Assembly (NCBI GenBank): GCA_003833135.1
Contig: QZLH01000385.1
Span: 51,241-96,284 of the forward strand
Source: Oehlia diaphana
Lineage: Eukaryota; Glomeromycota; Glomeromycetes; Glomerales; Glomeraceae
Direction: 5' to 3'
Length of the DNA stretch: 45,044 nucleotides
The translations under genes and the position numbers were made by a program. How positions within the stretch are numbered: position 1 is the first letter of the stretch; each line of letters starts with the position of its first letter. This document shows positions 44,572-45,044 of the stretch, one piece after another. The notes beneath the pieces are model-generated. The model saw only the letters and a list, made by a program, of their open reading frames with translations. It had not been told where the DNA came from and ran no database searches.

Positions 44572-45044
44572 TAAAAAATGTTGCGAAACGTTTTTTAACA
44601 TGTAAAATTAATAAATAAAAAACATTTCGCAACGTTTTTAACATGTATAAAAAAACGTTTCGCAATATTTTTTTATTGAAACTGTTAAAAAACGTTTTGA
44701 AACGTTTTTTAACATGTAATTTGGCAATAAAAAACGTTTTTCGCAACGTTTTTAATTATTTGAACAAAAAACGTTGTGAAACGTTTTTTATTAATAATTT
44801 TATAAAAAAAACGTTTTTCGCAAATGTTTTAAATTGTTTTAATAAAAAACGTTGCGAAAACGTTATTTATCAAGTAATTTAATAATAAAAAATGTTTCGC
44901 AACGTTTTTTAATTGTTTTAACAAAAAACGTTGCAAAACCATTTTTTTTATTAAATTGCTTAATAAAAAACGTTTTCGCAACGTTTTTTTAATTCTTTTA
45001 ATAGAAAATGTTGCGAAAACATTTTTTATTAATAATTTCACGTT
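44572..45044. repeat. Alternating inverted-repeat array, about 40-bp period
   Basis: About twelve units at a spacing of 32-41 bases each carry an AACGTT-centred near-palindrome. From about 44687 onward the core alternates regularly between GTTGCGAAAC and its reverse complement GTTTCGCAAC, so the true repeat is an inverted pair of about 79 bases. AT-rich linkers (TTTTTAATTGTTTTAAC and the like) separate the cores. Variants such as GTTGTGAAAC and GTTGCAAAAC are CpG transitions. The array continues beyond the window. The short frames called across it on both strands are a by-product of the symmetry. Confidence 0.75.

Noticed and set aside
44549..45041. Several frames on both strands over the terminal array
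   Set aside because: They follow the symmetry of the AACGTT repeat array and encode K/F/N-rich repeats only.
44572..45044. CRISPR-like array
   Set aside because: Units alternate in orientation, linkers are similar to each other rather than unique, and the genome is eukaryotic.

Overview
The window looks like nuclear DNA of an arbuscular mycorrhizal fungus (Glomeromycotina, probably Rhizophagus). The basis is extreme AT richness with long poly-A/poly-T tracts, short GT-AG introns (about 50-150 bp, some up to about 340 bp), decayed Crinkler-like and SAM-domain gene fragments of the kind known from Rhizophagus, and long gene-free AT stretches full of transposon footprints. The species call is inference. 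No search was run, and all exon structures were assembled by eye from reading frame, splice consensus and family conservation.

Layout. 1-2916: AT-rich spacer. 2917-3921 (+): acidic protein with a SERTA-like motif. 6410-9245 (+): Crinkler-like P-loop pseudogene with many frameshifts. 10269-10880 (-): remnants of a SAM-like gene and a possible RecQ-type zinc-binding tail. 11821-14334 (-): Byr4/Bfa1-like septation/mitotic-exit GAP subunit. 14335-19335: gene desert with a 153-bp MITE flanked by 9-bp duplications. 19336-21638 (+): two tandem four-helix membrane protein genes. 21938-22696 (+): thiamine-binding/UPF0045 (Ecm15-like) protein in six small exons. 23300-25140: graveyard of gene fragments. 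26550-28899 (+): mitochondrial aspartate/glutamate carrier. 29328-30525 (-): nucleotide-sugar transporter. 31694-33554 (-): RluA-type RNA pseudouridine synthase (Pus9/Rib2 type), eight exons. 35135-37276 (+): SSXT (SS18/GIF-like) co-activator with Q- and G-rich tail. 37802-38475 (-): DUF1348/NTF2-like protein with a 10-nt microexon. 38640-41640: SINE-like and pogo-like elements and AT repeats. 41637-44430 (-): repeat-containing coiled-coil pseudogene, broken by an 870-bp hAT-like element and by CGA-to-TGA stops. 44398-45044: a GGTTTCGG-type repeat, then an alternating-orientation array of about 12 units of 40 bp that runs off the window.

The intact genes are ordinary housekeeping genes (metabolite transport, RNA modification, chromatin, cell cycle) and are not organised as a pathway. 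The accessory interest lies in the decayed genes and in the mobile elements. The best-supported structures are the hAT-like insertion, whose target site can be deduced from the host gene's own coding repeats, and the SINE-like insertion with an 18-bp target duplication.
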